Of a DNA stretch of 64,000 nt, positions 9,221 through 17,735 are shown one piece after another (within the stretch, counting starts at the first letter, position 1; the number at the start of each line of letters is the position of its first letter). The notes beneath the pieces were generated by a model that was not told the DNA's origin, did not search any database, and worked only from the letters and a program-made list of their open reading frames with translations. Both the position numbers and the translations under genes were made by a program. The DNA comes from Bradyrhizobium sp. CCGUVB1N3 (lineage in GTDB: Bacteria > Pseudomonadota > Alphaproteobacteria > Rhizobiales > Xanthobacteraceae), in the NCBI RefSeq assembly GCF_024199925.1, contig NZ_JANADR010000001.1, positions 744,001 to 808,000 of the forward strand, given 5' to 3'.

Positions 9221-10069
9221 CTAAGGATGAGGCTGACCCATCTGCGCCAGCAATTCCTCGATGTCGACATCGACCTGGCCAGCGGCCCTGACGTGACGGA
9301 CCTCAAAGCTGTCGGGCTGGAAGCGGTATTCGACGAGGCCGGTCTCCTTGATCCCGATCCGCACCTGGCGCGCGTCGCTGGAGATGACGAAACCGGCCGA
9401 GGGCGCCCAGACATGCCTTGTGTGGCGATAGGTGAAATCGCGCCGCTGATGAACGTGCCCGCTCGCGACAAGGCGAACGTCGGCGCCCGCCATCATCTCG
9501 ATCAGGCGCTGCCGCGCCGGTTGGGGCACGTAGCGGATCGCGGTATCGACGGTCTCGGGGTCGTCGGGCCTGTTCAGGAATAGCGGCTTGTGCACAAACA
9601 GCGCGATCGGCTTGCCGCTCGCGCGCGACAATTGCGAGGCGAGCCAGTCGAACTGCTCGGGCTCGAACCCAAGTCCGGAATTCATCACCAGCGAGTTGAG
9701 GCCGACAAAGCACCAGCCGGCCGCCTCGAACTGCCAATGGTCGTGGCCGAAGACGGCGCAGAATTGCCGGCGGTGCGCTTCGTCCACCGGCGGTGATGGC
9801 GCGGGCCCGATCGCGGTCGGATTGTCGCCGATGTCGTGATTGCCCGGCAGATAGCGGCACGGCACGGGCAGCGCGTCGTGCAGGGTTTTTGCAAACTCCA
9901 TGTCGTCGCGGCTGGTCGGGCCGTCGAAGGAGACGTCGCCGGTGTTGACGACGAGATCGGGCCGGGCGGCGTCGATATGCTCGGCGACACGATGGAAGTT
10001 CGTGATCAGGCCAGGGAAGCGGCGGCCGAGATGGGTGTCGGAGATCTGCGTGAGGCGGAACTCGGTCAT
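9221..10069 (-). CDS. Metallophosphoesterase (CpdA-like)
   Basis: A 282-residue calcineurin-like phosphoesterase. Metal-ligand motifs appear in order: SDTHLG (residues 10-15), TGDVSFDGP, PGNHDIGDN, VHKPL and ASGHVHQR. The family includes cAMP phosphodiesterase CpdA, but substrate prediction from sequence is unreliable and nucleotide, phospholipid or other phosphodiesters are possible. It has no signal peptide, so it is cytoplasmic. GAGG sits unusually close to the ATG, so the translation signal is poor although the N-terminus fits the family. Neighbours give no pathway hint. Confidence 0.88.
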   Translation of the reverse strand: MTEFRLTQISDTHLGRRFPGLITNFHRVAEHIDAARPDLVVNTGDVSFDGPTSRDDMEFAKTLHDALPVPCRYLPGNHDIGDNPTAIGPAPSPPVDEAHRRQFCAVFGHDHWQFEAAGWCFVGLNSLVMNSGLGFEPEQFDWLASQLSRASGKPIALFVHKPLFLNRPDDPETVDTAIRYVPQPARQRLIEMMAGADVRLVASGHVHQRRDFTYRHTRHVWAPSAGFVISSDARQVRIGIKETGLVEYRFQPDSFEVRHVRAAGQVDVDIEELLAQMGQPHP

Positions 10070-10134
10070 GCCTCATGGTAGGCCCGACAAGCGTCGGGAC
10101 CATGACGGTCACAGCACGCGACCGTGCCTTCGAT

Positions 10135-10500
10135 TTATGCGAGCCGCTGGTTGCGGTCGGTGTGGAGCTCGATCTGGGTGCCAGAAGCCTCCACTAAAGT
10201 CCCTCTGGGTAAGCGAATTTCGAATTCGGCCGCCGGCTTGGAGGGATTGAGCCCGAGATAGGCGAGCGCGACGTGGGGCATGTCGTAGGCGACGAAGGCT
10301 GACAGCCCCAGGGCAGCCAGTGCTGCGATCCCATGTCGTACGATATCGCGCCGGGTGCGGTAGCCGGTGCGGAAATAGACGGTGAGGCTGATCGCGACCG
10401 CCAGGGCCGCCGCGACGCCTGAAAGCGCCGACATCAGGATTCCGAGCCCGCCGTCGGCGGAATCACTGAACAGGGCGGAGAGGGACGACAACAGGAGCAT
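10135..10500 (-). CDS. Hypothetical membrane protein, 121 residues
   Basis: Function unknown. Two hydrophobic segments are visible (about residues 20-43 and 57-80, GIAALAALGLSAFVAYDMPHVALAYL). A soluble tail with beta-strand character follows (EFEIRLPRGTLVEASGTQIELHTD). A ribosome-binding site AAGGCG precedes the ATG. It is divergent from the MAPEG gene, and a perfect palindrome lies between the two. The tail may sit in the periplasm, but this is not established. Confidence 0.7.
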   Translation of the reverse strand: MLLLSSLSALFSDSADGGLGILMSALSGVAAALAVAISLTVYFRTGYRTRRDIVRHGIAALAALGLSAFVAYDMPHVALAYLGLNPSKPAAEFEIRLPRGTLVEASGTQIELHTDRNQRLA

Positions 10501-10546
10501 GGTGGCGCCTTGCGGGTCGCGCGCGAGGAGAGGCCAAAATCGCTTT

Positions 10547-10560
10547 AACTATCGATAGTT
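10547..10560. promoter_or_regulatory. 14-bp perfect palindrome between divergent genes
   Basis: AACTATCGATAGTT is perfectly self-complementary and lies 47 bases upstream of the minus-strand membrane-protein gene and 100 bases upstream of the plus-strand MAPEG gene. Its position suggests an operator, but no neighbouring regulator gene points to a binding protein. Confidence 0.4.
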
Positions 10561-10660
10561 GGTCGCAGATGCGGGAACGGTGGTTCAAGTCGTTGATTGT
10601 CAGGGCCAGCGGTGGCGGCTAATGACGGTTTCGCCCTCGCACCAAGCGGGAAGGATTCCG

Positions 10661-11083
10661 ATGTCCGTTCAAATGGTTTTGCTGCCGGTCTTCGTTCAGG
10701 TCGCGCTGACTTTCGCGCTCCTGATCTGGATGGCGCTGGCGCGGCGCGAGACGCTGGTCTCGGGCGAGACCAAGATCCGCGACATTGCGCTGGGCGAACA
10801 GAACTGGCCGAAGCGCGCCACGCAGATCGCCAATTGCTTTGCCAACCAGTTCGAGCTGCCGGTGCTGTTCTACGTGCTGATCGCGCTGGCGCTGCCGCTG
10901 CGCCATGCCGATCTCGTCATCGTGCTGATGTCCTGGGTGTTCGTGGTGGCGCGGTTCGCCCATGCCGGCGTCTTCGTCAACTCGAACGACCTCGGCCAGC
11001 GCTCGACCATCTGGCTCGCCGGCATGCTCGTGCTGCTCGCGATGTGGATCTACTTCGCACTGAAGATTTTGTTGCTGATTTGA
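10661..11083 (+). CDS. MAPEG-family membrane protein
   Basis: A 140-residue protein of the MAPEG superfamily (membrane-associated eicosanoid/glutathione metabolism). Four hydrophobic helices are visible, with the conserved loop ANCFANQFELPVLFYVL between helices one and two, and RFAHAGVFVNSNDLGQRSTIW before the last helix. The ATG follows GGAAGGATTCCG, an acceptable ribosome-binding site. Bacterial members are poorly characterised; glutathione-dependent activity is possible. A second, different MAPEG-like gene is present near 16.5 kb. Confidence 0.82.
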   Translation: MSVQMVLLPVFVQVALTFALLIWMALARRETLVSGETKIRDIALGEQNWPKRATQIANCFANQFELPVLFYVLIALALPLRHADLVIVLMSWVFVVARFAHAGVFVNSNDLGQRSTIWLAGMLVLLAMWIYFALKILLLI

Positions 11084-11119
11084 GCGTTTCCCGCGCCGAT
11101 CCTGATCTGAAAGATTCAA

Positions 11120-12418
11120 ATGACCCCTGCTGCCCGGCTGTCCGCGGCCATCGAACTGATCGACACCATCGAGAGAGACCGCGTGCCCGCGGCGAAGGCG
11201 CTGAAGGAGTGGGGCACCGCGCATCGCTTCGCCGGCTCCGGCGACCGCGCGGCGATCGCCGGCCTCGTCTGGGACGTGCTGCGCCGCTACGCCTCCAGCG
11301 CGTATCTCATGGACGCTGACACCGCGCGGGCGCGCCTGATCGGCATGCTGCGCCTGGAGCGTGACATGGACACGCCGACCATGGCCGCGCTGTTCGACGG
11401 CAACCGCTATGCGCCGGAGCCCTTGAGCGAGGCCGAGCAGGCCGCACTCGCCTCGCGTTCCCTGAAGGACGCACCGGCTTCGGTCGCCGGCGACTATCCC
11501 GAGTGGCTCGATCCGTACCTTGCCAAGGTCTTTGGCGAGGACCGTGCAGCGGAAGCGACCGCGATGGCGAGCCGCGCGCCGCTGGATCTGCGCGTCAATA
11601 CGCTGAAAGGCAGTCGTGACAAGGTTCTCGGCCGATTATCTCATTTGAAGGCGCAGCCGACGCCGTGGTCGCCGAACGGCCTGCGCATCGAGCTTGGCGC
11701 GGACGCGCGCAATCCCGGCATCCAGTCGGAAGAGGATTTCATCAAGGGCGCCATTGAAGTTCAGGATGAAGGCTCGCAGCTTGCGGCGTTGTTCACGGCC
11801 GCAAAACCCGGCGAGCAGGTAATCGATCTCTGCGCCGGTGCCGGCGGCAAGACGCTGGCGCTCGCCGCCCTCATGCAGGGCAAGGGACGGTTGATCGCGA
11901 CCGACCGCGACAAGCGCCAGCTCGCCCCGATCCACGAGCGGCTGTCGCGCGCCGGCGTCCACAATGCGGAGATCCGCACGCCCAAGGGCGAGGCCGATCC
12001 GCTCGCAGATATTCGCAGCACCGCCGACCTCGTCGTGATCGACGCCCCCTGCACGGGAACCGGCACCTGGCGCCGCAATCCCGACGCCAAATGGCGCATG
12101 CGCCCCGGTGCCCTGGAGATCCGGCTGAAGGACCAGGCCGAAGTGCTCGAGCGCGCCGCGCCGCTGGTGAAGGCGGGCGGCCGCATCGCCTACATCACCT
12201 GCTCGGTGCTGTCGGAGGAGAACGGCGAGCAGGTGCGGGCGTTCGTGGCGCGCCATCCGGAGTTCTCGGTCGTGCCGAGTGAGCAGACCGCGAGCGTGCT
12301 CTGGGACAAGGCGGAGGATTTCACGCAAGCCGCGCTGCAATCCGCCGAAGGCTGGCTGATGACGCCAAGGCGCACAGGGACGGATGGGTTCTTCGTCTCG
12401 GTGCTGAAGAAGGCCTAG
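11120..12418 (+). CDS. RsmB/NOP-family rRNA cytosine-C5 methyltransferase
   Basis: A 432-residue SAM-dependent RNA methyltransferase, probably modifying 16S rRNA. It has an N-terminal NusB-like helical part. Motif I is VIDLCAGAGGKTLALAA, motif IV is DAPCTGTGTWRRNPDAKWR (Cys about 311), and motif VI has the nucleophile in YITCSVLSEENGEQV (Cys about 361). The start ATG follows GATCTGAAAGATTCAA without a strong Shine-Dalgarno. It lies upstream of guaA on the same strand. Whether it modifies the RsmB site or another cytosine cannot be decided here. Confidence 0.92.
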   Translation: MTPAARLSAAIELIDTIERDRVPAAKALKEWGTAHRFAGSGDRAAIAGLVWDVLRRYASSAYLMDADTARARLIGMLRLERDMDTPTMAALFDGNRYAPEPLSEAEQAALASRSLKDAPASVAGDYPEWLDPYLAKVFGEDRAAEATAMASRAPLDLRVNTLKGSRDKVLGRLSHLKAQPTPWSPNGLRIELGADARNPGIQSEEDFIKGAIEVQDEGSQLAALFTAAKPGEQVIDLCAGAGGKTLALAALMQGKGRLIATDRDKRQLAPIHERLSRAGVHNAEIRTPKGEADPLADIRSTADLVVIDAPCTGTGTWRRNPDAKWRMRPGALEIRLKDQAEVLERAAPLVKAGGRIAYITCSVLSEENGEQVRAFVARHPEFSVVPSEQTASVLWDKAEDFTQAALQSAEGWLMTPRRTGTDGFFVSVLKKA

Positions 12419-12483
12419 CTCTCGTAGGTGGGTTAGCCATCCTACGCACCGCGACTGCAGGGCCACCATCCCGCCTAAAACAA

Positions 12484-12517
12484 AAGCCCCGCGCACCGAA
12501 GCTCGGTGGCGGGGCTT
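12484..12517 (-). terminator. Rho-independent terminator of the cold-shock gene
   Basis: Read on the minus strand, AAGCCCCGC and GCGGGGCTT pair, extended by CACCG/CGGTG around a short loop, and are followed directly by TTTTGTTTT. It lies about 65 bases downstream of the cold-shock gene's stop codon. This is the clearest intrinsic terminator in this part of the window. Confidence 0.85.
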
Positions 12518-12581
12518 GATCGCTTACGCTCTGCCAGTACGTCCGTGGTCAGAGCGCTCTGATGCGTCGCGCGCGGGCGGA

Positions 12582-12791
12582 CTAGCCGGCGCGGAGGTTG
12601 TCGGCCGAAGACTTGCCGCTGCGGCGGTCTGCGACGATGTCGAACGACACCTTCTGGCCTTCGTTGAGGGTGCTGAGACCAGCGCGTTCAACCGCGCTGA
12701 TGTGCACGAAGACGTCCTTGTCGCCGTCGTCCGGCTGGATGAAGCCGAAGCCCTTCTGATTGTTGAACCACTTCACGGTGCCCATAGCCAT
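12582..12791 (-). CDS. Cold-shock domain protein (CspA family)
   Basis: A 69-residue single cold-shock domain that binds single-stranded RNA and DNA and acts as an RNA chaperone. RNP1 is KGFGFIQP (residues 16-23) and RNP2 is DVFVHISA. The start at MAMGTVKWF is supported by AAGGAA about 7 bases upstream; an extra ten codons in frame lack a good start. Several CspA genes usually occur per genome, so this may be constitutive rather than cold-induced. The segment upstream on the minus strand is gene-free and could hold a long untranslated leader. Confidence 0.96.
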   Translation of the reverse strand: MAMGTVKWFNNQKGFGFIQPDDGDKDVFVHISAVERAGLSTLNEGQKVSFDIVADRRSGKSSADNLRAG

Positions 12792-13086
12792 GGGAATTTC
12801 CTTTGTTTGAGAAGTACGCACGTGGACCGGTACGCATCAGTGCGTCCACGATCCGGATTGGTCGATGTTTTGGGAGAAATCATCTGAAGCGTGCGCGCCT
12901 GTCAAAAACGAGGCGAAGCGGCCCAGTCGTTCGGCCAAGTATCGATGGTCAAATATAGCCAGAAAATGCTGCTGTTTCAAGGCGGCACGCGCGGCTCGGG
13001 AAATCGTATGACTTTTCTAGTCTTCGCTGCATATTGGGTCTGCCGGCCTTGTCCGCGCAGCTCGGCGGTGTCGGGTGGGTGCGGCA

Positions 13087-13108
13087 CAAGTGAGCCTTTG
13101 CTCACTTG
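13087..13108 (+). promoter_or_regulatory. Hairpin about 100 bases upstream of guaA
   Basis: CAAGTGAG and CTCACTTG form a perfect 8-bp inverted repeat around CCTTTG. Further downstream GGCCA/TGGCC and CCGGC/GCCGG could also pair before the guaA start. The group could be leader structure or an operator. I recognise no known riboswitch here. Confidence 0.4.
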
Positions 13109-13207
13109 CGGTGGATCCGGCCATTTCCCCCGAAACTGGCCAAAAATCCGGCGGGAAAGCCGGTTTCCGGCATTGCGGGGGCGTTCCCGCTCGCGTATCT
13201 GCTTGCC

Positions 13208-14806
13208 ATGACAGCAGCACAGAACGACCGCTCCCCGTCGTCGCCCCATGTGGCCTCGGCGCATGACAAGATTCTCATCGTCGACTTCGGTAGCCAGGTG
13301 ACGCAGCTCATTGCGCGTCGTGTGCGCGAGGACGGCGTCTATTGCGAGATCGTCCCGTTCAACAAGGCCGAAGAGGCCTTCAAGGAGATGAAGCCGAAAG
13401 CGGTGATTCTCTCCGGCGGACCGGAATCGGTGCATGAGGAGGGCTCGCCCCGCGCGCCCCAACTGATCTTCGCCTCCGGCGTGCCCGTGATGGGCATCTG
13501 CTATGGCCAGATGACCATGGCGGCCCAGTTGGGCGGCGAGGTCGAGGGCGGCCATCACCGCGAATTCGGCCGCGCTGATGTCGAGGTGAAGGCCGAGAGC
13601 AAGCTGTTCGAGGACACCTGGAAGCTCGGCGGCAAGCATCAGGTCTGGATGAGCCACGGCGACCGCATCACCAGGATGCCGCCGGGCTTCACGGTGGCCG
13701 GCACCTCGCCGAATGCGCCGTTCGCGATCATCCAGGACGAGAAGCGCAAGTACTACGGGTTGATGTTCCATCCCGAGGTGGTGCACACGCCGGATGGCGC
13801 AAAACTGATCCGCAACTTCGTGCGCAAGATCGCAGGCCTTAGCGGCGATTGGACCATGCGCGCCTTCCGCGAGGAGGCGATCCAGAAGATCCGCAACCAG
13901 GTAGGCAAGGGCAGGGTGATCTGCGGCCTTTCCGGCGGCGTCGATTCAGCGGTCGCAGCCGTGCTGATCCATGAGGCGATCGGCGACCAGCTCACCTGCG
14001 TGTTCGTCGATCATGGCCTGCTCCGCCTCGATGAGGCCAAGACCGTGGTCGACCTGTTCCGCCACCACTACAACATCCCGCTCGTGCACGTGGATGCCTC
14101 GAAGCAGTTCCTCGGCGAGCTCGAAGGCGTCACCGACCCCGAAGTGAAGCGCAAGACCATCGGTCGTCTCTTCATCGACGTGTTCGACGCGGAGGCGAAG
14201 AAGATCGGCGGCGCCGACTTCCTCGCGCAAGGCACGCTCTACCCCGACGTGATCGAGAGCGTCTCCTTCACCGGCGGCCCCTCGGTGACGATCAAGTCGC
14301 ACCACAATGTCGGCGGCTTACCTGCGCGCATGAACATGAAGCTCGTCGAGCCCCTGCGCGAGCTCTTCAAGGACGAGGTGCGCGCGCTCGGCCGCGAGCT
14401 CGGCCTGCCCGAAATCTTCGTCGGCCGTCACCCGTTCCCCGGCCCGGGCCTCGCCATCCGCTGCCCCGGCGACATCACGCGCGACAAGCTCGACATCCTG
14501 CGCAAGGCCGATGCCGTCTACATCGACCAGATCCGCAAGCACGGCCTCTACGACGAGATCTGGCAGGCGTTTGCCGTGCTGCTGCCGGTGAAGACAGTCG
14601 GCGTCATGGGCGACGGCCGCACCTACGACTACGTCGTCGGCCTGCGCGCCGTGACCTCCACCGACGGCATGACCGCGGACTTCTACCAGTTCGACATGAA
14701 ATTCCTGGGCGAGACCGCCACGCGCATCATCAACGAGGTGAAGGGCGTGAACCGGGTGGTGTACGACGTCACCAGCAAGCCGCCGGGGACAATTGAGTGG
14801 GAGTGA
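13208..14806 (+). CDS. guaA: GMP synthase (glutamine-hydrolysing)
   Basis: A 532-residue enzyme that aminates XMP to GMP using glutamine and ATP. The N-terminal class I amidotransferase domain starts with ILIVDFGSQ and has its nucleophile Cys98 in GICYGQ. The ATP-pyrophosphatase P-loop is SGGVDS at residues 242-247. The C-terminal dimerisation domain ends in [20 protein letters not shown], the universal GuaA terminus. I place the start at the ATG giving MTAAQND; the frame is open 102 bases further upstream, but that part lacks family similarity. It completes the pathway with guaB at the left edge. Confidence 0.97.
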   Translation: MTAAQNDRSPSSPHVASAHDKILIVDFGSQVTQLIARRVREDGVYCEIVPFNKAEEAFKEMKPKAVILSGGPESVHEEGSPRAPQLIFASGVPVMGICYGQMTMAAQLGGEVEGGHHREFGRADVEVKAESKLFEDTWKLGGKHQVWMSHGDRITRMPPGFTVAGTSPNAPFAIIQDEKRKYYGLMFHPEVVHTPDGAKLIRNFVRKIAGLSGDWTMRAFREEAIQKIRNQVGKGRVICGLSGGVDSAVAAVLIHEAIGDQLTCVFVDHGLLRLDEAKTVVDLFRHHYNIPLVHVDASKQFLGELEGVTDPEVKRKTIGRLFIDVFDAEAKKIGGADFLAQGTLYPDVIESVSFTGGPSVTIKSHHNVGGLPARMNMKLVEPLRELFKDEVRALGRELGLPEIFVGRHPFPGPGLAIRCPGDITRDKLDILRKADAVYIDQIRKHGLYDEIWQAFAVLLPVKTVGVMGDGRTYDYVVGLRAVTSTDGMTADFYQFDMKFLGETATRIINEVKGVNRVVYDVTSKPPGTIEWE

Positions 14807-14853
14807 GGGAGAGGCTTGGAGAATCCGAGCCATCCAGGGAGAGACACGATCGC

Positions 14854-15798
14854 ATGTGGTCCTCTAAGAGCGACCAAAGTCAGAGCTTCGAGAGCTGGCC
14901 AATCGTGCGTTCTCAGCCTGCCGGGAGGACATATGGTCGCTCGATCTCCCTCTTCATCAATAATATGGAATGCCATCTCACCACCGTGGACGTGTATGAA
15001 GATGGCTCCATAGATTGCTGGGGATTCGTCGACAGGGCGCTGTTCAAGACGAAGGTGGGTGCTCGATGGGTCGTCTCTGGTCAAGCAAGGGACCAGCTGT
15101 TGTCCGTCTTTAACTTCGGTGCCGCTCGCGTAAATGACGCCAAGTGGTTTCAGCCCCAACACAGAATAGTGGAACAAGTCGATGCGATAATCGGATTCTT
15201 GAATCCCTCTATGCAGGGCTTGATCGATATGCACGGATCCGATGTTGAGCTTCGCGGCAAGGTACATACCGCAAAAATGGGGCTTTCTGACAAGAAGGCC
15301 TTTCGGATCGCTGATGCAACAAACGAGGAAATTCTGGCCGACAGCGTGCCGGTTCTTAAGCTGACGAACCGAGGGGCGCAGTTGACTCGGCTATTCGTGT
15401 TTGCCGATGGTCTGTTGCGGATCGGTCCTAACGGCGATCTTTTCCCGCTTGAAGAGTTGTCTTCGCGATACGTCGACGGAGAGATATGCAATCAAATTTC
15501 AGCCGGAAGTCTGATCGAATTGCCGGGGCTAGGCGAGTTCCGGCCAGCCGACGTATTCGGGTTCATCTCCGTCCACGACCGGATTGGCGAAGTTCATGAC
15601 GTGCTCGATAAACTGAACGGTGGCCCCGGCGCCGTTCGGCGCTGTGCTCAAGCCTTTACGAAGTATGAGCGTGAACCGACACCTCAGATGAAGGATGCCT
15701 TGCGCGCGGCATATGAGGCCGTTCCTGAACACCTGCGTTGCTATTGTGGGGATATGGATACACGCGATACGGCCATCCGAAAGGTGCTTTTCGGGTAG
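14854..15798 (+). CDS. Hypothetical protein, 314 residues, accessory-looking
   Basis: Function not recognised. The sequence has a conserved-looking opening (INNMECHLTTVDVYEDGSIDCWGFVD) and an ending (LNGGPGAVRRCAQAF and AVPEHLRCYCGDMDTRDTAIRKVLFG) that suggest a soluble bacterial family of unknown role. No signal peptide or membrane helix is visible. Base composition is less GC-rich than guaA beside it and codon use is more relaxed, consistent with recent acquisition. The ATG at MWSSKSD has GGGAGAG 9-10 bases upstream; an earlier GTG overlapping guaA is less likely. A REP-like palindrome follows the gene. Confidence 0.7.
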   Translation: MWSSKSDQSQSFESWPIVRSQPAGRTYGRSISLFINNMECHLTTVDVYEDGSIDCWGFVDRALFKTKVGARWVVSGQARDQLLSVFNFGAARVNDAKWFQPQHRIVEQVDAIIGFLNPSMQGLIDMHGSDVELRGKVHTAKMGLSDKKAFRIADATNEEILADSVPVLKLTNRGAQLTRLFVFADGLLRIGPNGDLFPLEELSSRYVDGEICNQISAGSLIELPGLGEFRPADVFGFISVHDRIGEVHDVLDKLNGGPGAVRRCAQAFTKYEREPTPQMKDALRAAYEAVPEHLRCYCGDMDTRDTAIRKVLFG

Positions 15799-15821
15799 TT
15801 GGTTGCCGCCTTGGAGAGCGC

Positions 15822-15901
15822 GTAGGATGGGTAGAGCGCAGCGAAACCCATGGTGATCGGGAACGGGATTGATGGGTATCGCTTTGCTCCACCCATCCTA
15901 C
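15822..15901. repeat. REP-like palindromic repeat, copy 1
   Basis: Begins GTAGGATGGGTAGAGCG and ends with the near-complement CTCCACCCATCCTAC, with an internal ACCCAT/ATGGGT pair. The same element recurs near 16.45 kb, and a diverged version near 17.01 kb. It is intergenic and non-coding. Confidence 0.8.
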
Positions 15902-15982
15902 GAGCTATCAACCGATAGGGGCATGAATTCACCGATGGCGGCGCAGAGTTGATGCCGCATTGACCGGTTGGGAGGCAGTCAC

Positions 15983-16444
15983 TTGAAACGGTCCGCCGTG
16001 TGGTTTGCGTTGGTGGGGCCGGCGATCGGATTCGCGATGATGTTTGCCGTCTCGCTTGCGGGAATTTCCTGGCAAGTAGTCACGAGGCGAAGCGACGCCG
16101 TTCTGCTGGATGCCTCCCTGGTGTCAACCGCGCTTGGTGTCCTGACGCTCATCCCTATGCTTTTGATCGGGGCCTATGTCGTCGGGGCGCCCGCTGCCCT
16201 TGCCGTCGGCGCGGCGACGCGATTGATGTCGAATCGCGCCTTCTCGAAGTTATGGATCGTCGCCGCCAATCTTCTCATCGGAGCCGGGATCAGCATGGCG
16301 ACGATCTATTGGCTCGATGAATTCGTGATCCCGCATCCCCATTTGGGTTCGGCGCCCATGTTTGGTCCGCGCATGTGGGTCGTCGTCGGAGGCGTTGGCG
16401 CCGCGTCGGCGGTGATGTGCACGCTGGCCGCCATGCGTCGCTAG
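15983..16444 (+). CDS. Hypothetical multi-pass membrane protein, 153 residues
   Basis: Function unknown. Four hydrophobic stretches are visible (starting FALVGPAIGFAMMFAVSLAG, VLTLIPMLLIGAYVVGAP, WIVAANLLIGAGISMATIYW and VVVGGVGAASAVMCTLAAM). The start is decided by the ribosome-binding site: GGAGG lies 7 bases before the TTG that gives MKRSAVWF, whereas a TTG five codons upstream overlaps that site. It is flanked on both sides by REP-like palindromes and stands as a single-gene unit. Confidence 0.68.
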   Translation: MKRSAVWFALVGPAIGFAMMFAVSLAGISWQVVTRRSDAVLLDASLVSTALGVLTLIPMLLIGAYVVGAPAALAVGAATRLMSNRAFSKLWIVAANLLIGAGISMATIYWLDEFVIPHPHLGSAPMFGPRMWVVVGGVGAASAVMCTLAAMRR

Positions 16445-16447
16445 CTT

Positions 16448-16527
16448 GTAGGATGGGTAGAGCGCAGCGAAACCCATCGCGCTTGAAAACGGGATTGATG
16501 GGTATCGCTTCGCTCCACCCTTCCTAA
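16448..16527. repeat. REP-like palindromic repeat, copy 2
   Basis: Nearly identical in sequence and length to the element 620 bases upstream: GTAGGATGGGTAGAGCGCAG at the left and CGCTCCACCCTTCCTAAC at the right. It fills the gap between two convergent small membrane-protein genes and may act as a bidirectional hairpin. Confidence 0.8.
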
Positions 16528-16533
16528 CGCGCT

Positions 16534-16938
16534 TCAGTGGGAGACGAAAGGTGCGGTCAGAACGGCGAGCATGCCAAAGGCAGCGATGTTCCAGAACAGC
16601 GAGCGGACGAGCGGTATTCCCGATATATAGAGTGCGGTGTAGGCGATGCGTCCGCCAAGATAGGCGATCGATCCCCATTGGGTCAGCTCATTGTGAGCGC
16701 CTGAGACGTGAGCGATGAGAATCGCGGCGGCAAAGAACGGAAAGGTCTCCATGTAGTTGCGGAAGTTTCGGTTGACGCGACCGGGGAGGGGTCTGAGCGG
16801 CGGCATCTCGACATCGCGCGGGCTCGCGGCCCATCTGAGGCCGTACTGCACGTTTGCGGCTTGCGCAGCGGCGACGAGCTGAAGGAAGCCCCAGACAGTT
16901 GCGCCTGCCAGCATCGATAGCTCGAAGCTCATTCCCAT
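16534..16938 (-). CDS. MAPEG-like membrane protein
   Basis: A 134-residue protein with four hydrophobic helices and the MAPEG-type loop RVNRNFRNYMETFPFFAAAIL between helices one and two. GGRIAYTALYISGIPLVRSLFW precedes the last helix. Members are small membrane enzymes related to glutathione transferases, but bacterial functions are mostly unknown. The ATG at MGMSFEL follows AGGGGA at 7 bases; an upstream extension of 19 codons is unlikely. Bounded by REP-like elements on both sides. Confidence 0.8.
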   Translation of the reverse strand: MGMSFELSMLAGATVWGFLQLVAAAQAANVQYGLRWAASPRDVEMPPLRPLPGRVNRNFRNYMETFPFFAAAILIAHVSGAHNELTQWGSIAYLGGRIAYTALYISGIPLVRSLFWNIAAFGMLAVLTAPFVSH

Positions 16939-17009
16939 CTTGCATCCCCTGAAAGCGGTACTGCAAATTTCGGGTCCGCCTGTGCCAAACGGCAAGATCA
17001 GTCGAGCCC

Positions 17010-17100
17010 GTAGGGTGGATTAGCCGGAGGCGTAATCCACCAATGCTGTCGTCGAGCCGTGTGCGTGATGGTGGGTTACGCTTTCGCTAACCCACCCTAC
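17010..17100. repeat. REP-like palindromic repeat, diverged copy 3
   Basis: GTAGGGTGGATTAGCC at the left is complementary to GCTAACCCACCCTAC at the right, with an inner TGGTGGGTTACGC segment. Related to the two upstream copies but of a different sub-type. Its right end overlaps the stop codon of the peptide-deformylase-like gene. Confidence 0.75.
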
Positions 17101-17597
17101 GATCCCCGCGCCATCTTCTCAAACTTCTTCACCAGCCGCTCCCGCTTCAGCCGCGATAGCCGCTGAATCCAGAACGTCCCATCGAGCTGATCGATCTCGT
17201 GCTGATGACACACTGCACGTAACCCATCCGACTCCTCGGTTTGCATGTTGCCGTCGACATCCTGATAGCTGATCCGCACGCGCGCGTGGCGCTGGACCTC
17301 GTCGTTGACGCCGGGCATCGAGACGCTGCCTTCGCGGTGCAGGATCATCTCGGATGAAGCCCACTCGATCTCGGGATTGACGTAGGTTCGCACGCCGTCC
17401 TTGGCGTCGAGCTCGAGCACCACGACCCGCAAGGGAACGCCGATATGCGGCGCCGTGATCCCGATCCCGGGTGCGGCGCGCATCGTCTCGAGCAAATCTT
17501 TTGCAAGGTCTCGCAACGCGTCGTCGAACACGGTCACGGGCCGTGCCGGGATCGCGAGCCGGCGGTCGGGATAGCGGACGATGGGGCGGATGGTCAT
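17097..17597 (-). CDS. Peptide-deformylase-like protein with substituted metal ligands
   Basis: A 166-residue protein with the peptide-deformylase fold throughout. The three active-site motifs are altered. Motif 1 reads GIGITAPHIG (residues 44-53), with His in place of the invariant Gln. Motif 2 reads EGSVS, with Ser91 replacing the metal-ligand Cys. Motif 3 reads HEIDQ (133-137), keeping His133 and the catalytic Glu134 but with Gln137 replacing the second His ligand. Two of three ligands are lost, so normal N-formyl-Met deformylation is unlikely. The frame is intact and length normal, so it is probably maintained. The start at MTIRPIV is the only credible one. Confidence 0.85.
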   Translation of the reverse strand: MTIRPIVRYPDRRLAIPARPVTVFDDALRDLAKDLLETMRAAPGIGITAPHIGVPLRVVVLELDAKDGVRTYVNPEIEWASSEMILHREGSVSMPGVNDEVQRHARVRISYQDVDGNMQTEESDGLRAVCHQHEIDQLDGTFWIQRLSRLKRERLVKKFEKMARGS

Positions 17598-17735
17598 GAT
17601 CAACCTCTTACCCCGGAACCCGCGATCAAATCTACGCGCGCGGCAAAATGCGACATCAAGTAGTCGGATGCGCGCGGCAAACTGCACAATTGGGGCCCGC
17701 ATTTTCCTTTCTAACTCGTCGACAAAGGAGGTCCC

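Noticed and set aside
13087..13207. Purine or PreQ1 riboswitch before guaA
   Set aside because: No three-way junction or conserved core motif of either class could be found by eye.
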